Assembly: GCA_934632155.1 (NCBI GenBank)
Contig: CAKTXZ010000001.1
Span: 1-64,000, forward strand
Direction of reading: 5' to 3'
Source: an uncultured Clostridia bacterium
GTDB lineage: Bacteria > Bacillota > Clostridia > Christensenellales > Aristaeellaceae
Length of the DNA: 64,000 nucleotides
In this document: positions 62,463-64,000 of the stretch, in pieces
Numbering within the stretch: the first letter of the stretch is position 1
How the letters are laid out: each line of letters opens with the position of its first letter
The notes under the pieces: model-generated
The model's input: the letters and a program-made list of their open reading frames with translations, nothing else
The model's database searches: none
What the model was told of the DNA's origin: nothing
Position numbers and translations under genes: made by a program

Positions 62463-62480
62463 GCGGCGAACAAACGCCGC
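62463..62480 (+). repeat. Hairpin before the DUF5107 start
   Basis: GCGGCG-AACAAA-CGCCGC ends 4 nt before the ribosome binding site CGGAGG. TATGAT (62406-62411) upstream may be a -10 without a good -35. Confidence 0.5.
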
Positions 62481-62499
62481 ATAACGGAGGCTGAAAGCA

Positions 62500-64000
62500 G
62501 TGAACCGAACGCAGGCAGTTATCGAAAAAATCACTCTTCCCACGTATCGTGAGCCCGAAGCGCAGGACATGCCGATGTTTGCCGAAAACCGCGTGCATCA
62601 GCGCAGCAGCGGCGATCCGTACCCGCAAAAGGTCGTGTGCGAGGTTGACCGCGCCGGGACGGAGGAGAAGGAATACACCGCCGTGCGGCTGGAAAACGAT
62701 TACCTTCGCGTAGTGCTGCTGCCGCAGCTGGGCGGGCGCATCTTTGAAGCGTACGATAAGGTAAACGATTATCATTTCTTTTACCGTCAGCATGTGATCA
62801 AGCCTGCGCTGATCGGCCTGCTGGGCAGCTGGATTTCCGGCGGCGTAGAGTTTAACTGGCCGTGCCATCATCGCCCGTCTACCTTCATGCCCACCGATTA
62901 CACCGTCGAATACGACGAGGGCGGCGCGGCGACCGTCTGGATGAGTGAAAACGAGCCGCTCAGCCGCATGAAGGGCATGGTCGGCGTGCGTCTGGCGCCC
63001 GACGAGGCGGCGATCGATACGCTCATGCGCGTCTATAACCGCACGGCGGAGCGCCGCTCCTTCCTCTGGTGGGAAAACGCGGCTGTGCCTGTCAACAAGC
63101 AGTACCGCATCTTCTTCCCGCATGACGTGCGCTATGTGCAGTTCCATTATCGCCAGAACGTGACGACCTATCCGCTGGCGACCGGGCTGTATAACGGCAT
63201 CAACATGGGGCGCAACAGCGTGGATATTCGCCTGCATAAGAACACGCACCAGCCCACGTCCTATTTCTGCGGCGAAACCAGCCGGGAATTCTTCGGCGGC
63301 TACGACGAGGGCGTGCAGCGCGGCGTTGTGCATTATGCCAATCGGCATCTTTCCATCGGCAAGAAGATGTTCACATGGGCGTATAACCAGCTTTCTCAAA
63401 GCTGGGAGCGGGCGCTGACGGATACCGACGGCGCGTACGCCGAGCTGATGGCAAGCAGCTATTCGGCCAACCAGCCGGACTTTGGCTGGCTGGAGCCCTA
63501 TGAAACCAAGACCTTCTCCCAGCGCTGGTATCCCATCGGCGCGATGGGCGTGCCGGATTTCGCGGGCGCGGACGCGGCGGCGCGGCTGGACGCGGACGGC
63601 GTGTGGCTGCAAACGACCAAGCCCCTCCTCGGCGGCCGGCTGACGGCCGGCGGCAGGGAATACGCCGTTGATGCGCAGCCCGGCCAACCGGTCTTCGTGC
63701 CCTGTGGCCGGGTGACGGCGCTGGAGCTAAGGAACGCGCAGGGCGACGCGCTGCTTTCTGATTTCCTGCCGCGCGCGGACGAAACCAAGCTGCCCGATCC
63801 GCTGCCCGCCGTGCCGTCGCTGGACCAGCCCGCGGATGCGCAGGCGCTCTACCTTCGCGGCGTGCATGTCGACCAGTACCGTGATCCGGCGATTCAGCCG
63901 GACGCTTTCTACCGCGAGGCGCTGCAGCGCGATCCGCGGCACATTCCGTCCCTGCTGGCGTTGGCGGAATACGAATACCGCAACGGGCGCTATCCGGAGG
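62500..64000 (+). CDS. DUF5107 domain protein (partial, runs off the right edge)
   Basis: The frame is open from a GTG at 62500 to the window end (500 codons). CGGAGG lies 9 nt upstream, and no closer ATG exists until residue 24. The N-terminal half (LPTYREPEAQDMPMF, LPQLGGRIFEAYDKVN, SWISGGVEFNWPCHHRPSTF, NRTAERRSFLWWENAA, GGYDEG) matches the DUF5107 family, which has a galactose-mutarotase-like fold. The visible end (FYREALQRDPRHIPSLLALAEYEYRNGRY) begins TPR repeats. It probably acts on sugars imported by the ABC operon upstream. The C-terminus is not in the window. Confidence 0.88.
   Translation, partial: MNRTQAVIEKITLPTYREPEAQDMPMFAENRVHQRSSGDPYPQKVVCEVDRAGTEEKEYTAVRLENDYLRVVLLPQLGGRIFEAYDKVNDYHFFYRQHVIKPALIGLLGSWISGGVEFNWPCHHRPSTFMPTDYTVEYDEGGAATVWMSENEPLSRMKGMVGVRLAPDEAAIDTLMRVYNRTAERRSFLWWENAAVPVNKQYRIFFPHDVRYVQFHYRQNVTTYPLATGLYNGINMGRNSVDIRLHKNTHQPTSYFCGETSREFFGGYDEGVQRGVVHYANRHLSIGKKMFTWAYNQLSQSWERALTDTDGAYAELMASSYSANQPDFGWLEPYETKTFSQRWYPIGAMGVPDFAGADAAARLDADGVWLQTTKPLLGGRLTAGGREYAVDAQPGQPVFVPCGRVTALELRNAQGDALLSDFLPRADETKLPDPLPAVPSLDQPADAQALYLRGVHVDQYRDPAIQPDAFYREALQRDPRHIPSLLALAEYEYRNGRYPE

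Overview
This window is about 64 kb of GC-rich chromosomal DNA from a Bacillota (Clostridia-like) bacterium. The evidence is a CIRCE-controlled hrcA-grpE-dnaK-dnaJ operon, strong GGAGG ribosome binding sites, sigma-A promoters with 17-bp spacers, a PduL-type phosphotransacylase, a type 2 GalT, M42 peptidase, ABC sugar uptake of the LplABC type and a SpoIIQ-like M23 protein. The gene content (hexuronate breakdown, sodium-pump decarboxylase subunits, sugar and amino-acid uptake) fits an anaerobic, probably gut or rumen, fermenter. A GC-rich order such as Christensenellales is possible, but this is inference only.

Layout. The window opens on the 3' end of a 5S rRNA gene and its terminator (1-77), followed by a 1.3-kb gene desert with direct repeats and two small genes that each carry an in-frame stop (1353-2707). 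Next come two tandem sugar-phosphate isomerases on the minus strand and a diverging udk-uxaC-KDPG aldolase operon (3.1-8.2 kb). Sodium-pump decarboxylase beta and gamma subunits follow (8.5-9.8 kb), then a complete branched-chain amino-acid/amide ABC operon livJHMGF (9.9-14.8 kb) with an internal terminator. Between 15 and 30 kb there are two MATE transporters, an M42 peptidase, an ECF sigma factor with its membrane partner, pduL, a CNNM/CBS ion transporter preceded by an attenuator-like leader RNA, glmM with a coupled left-handed beta-helix acyltransferase, trmB, an Arc-like repressor, a SpoIIQ-like protein and glmS. From 30.9 to 37.2 kb lies an operon for a BmpA-type nucleoside ABC transporter without its binding protein, plus TraB/GumN and GalT2. 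It is followed by leuS and the heat-shock operon (37.3-45.2 kb). A two-component system diverges from a secreted beta-helix/esterase gene with an array of putative operator half-sites between them (46.4-50.9 kb).

From 52.2 to 57.5 kb the character changes. A tRNA-Thr(GGT) abuts a perfect 45-nt palindrome and a nested inverted repeat. Then come an AT-rich secreted beta-propeller gene, the C-terminal stub of a large serine recombinase, and a large protein that joins a PD-(D/E)xK nuclease-like domain to an SNF2 helicase. This is the most island-like part of the window and the best place to look for an undescribed (possibly defence) function. The window ends with a DUF4230-like pair and an LplABC-type sugar uptake operon whose last gene, a DUF5107 protein starting with GTG, runs off the right edge.

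How the genes work together. UxaC and the KDPG aldolase fusion are two steps of hexuronate catabolism, and the neighbouring isomerases and the terminal ABC/DUF5107 operon fit plant or host glycan use. GlmS, GlmM and the beta-helix acyltransferase supply UDP-GlcNAc precursors. PduL can make acyl phosphate for ATP. The decarboxylase beta/gamma subunits would need an alpha subunit encoded elsewhere. Coordinates of short sites were counted by eye from the sequence and may be off by a base or two.
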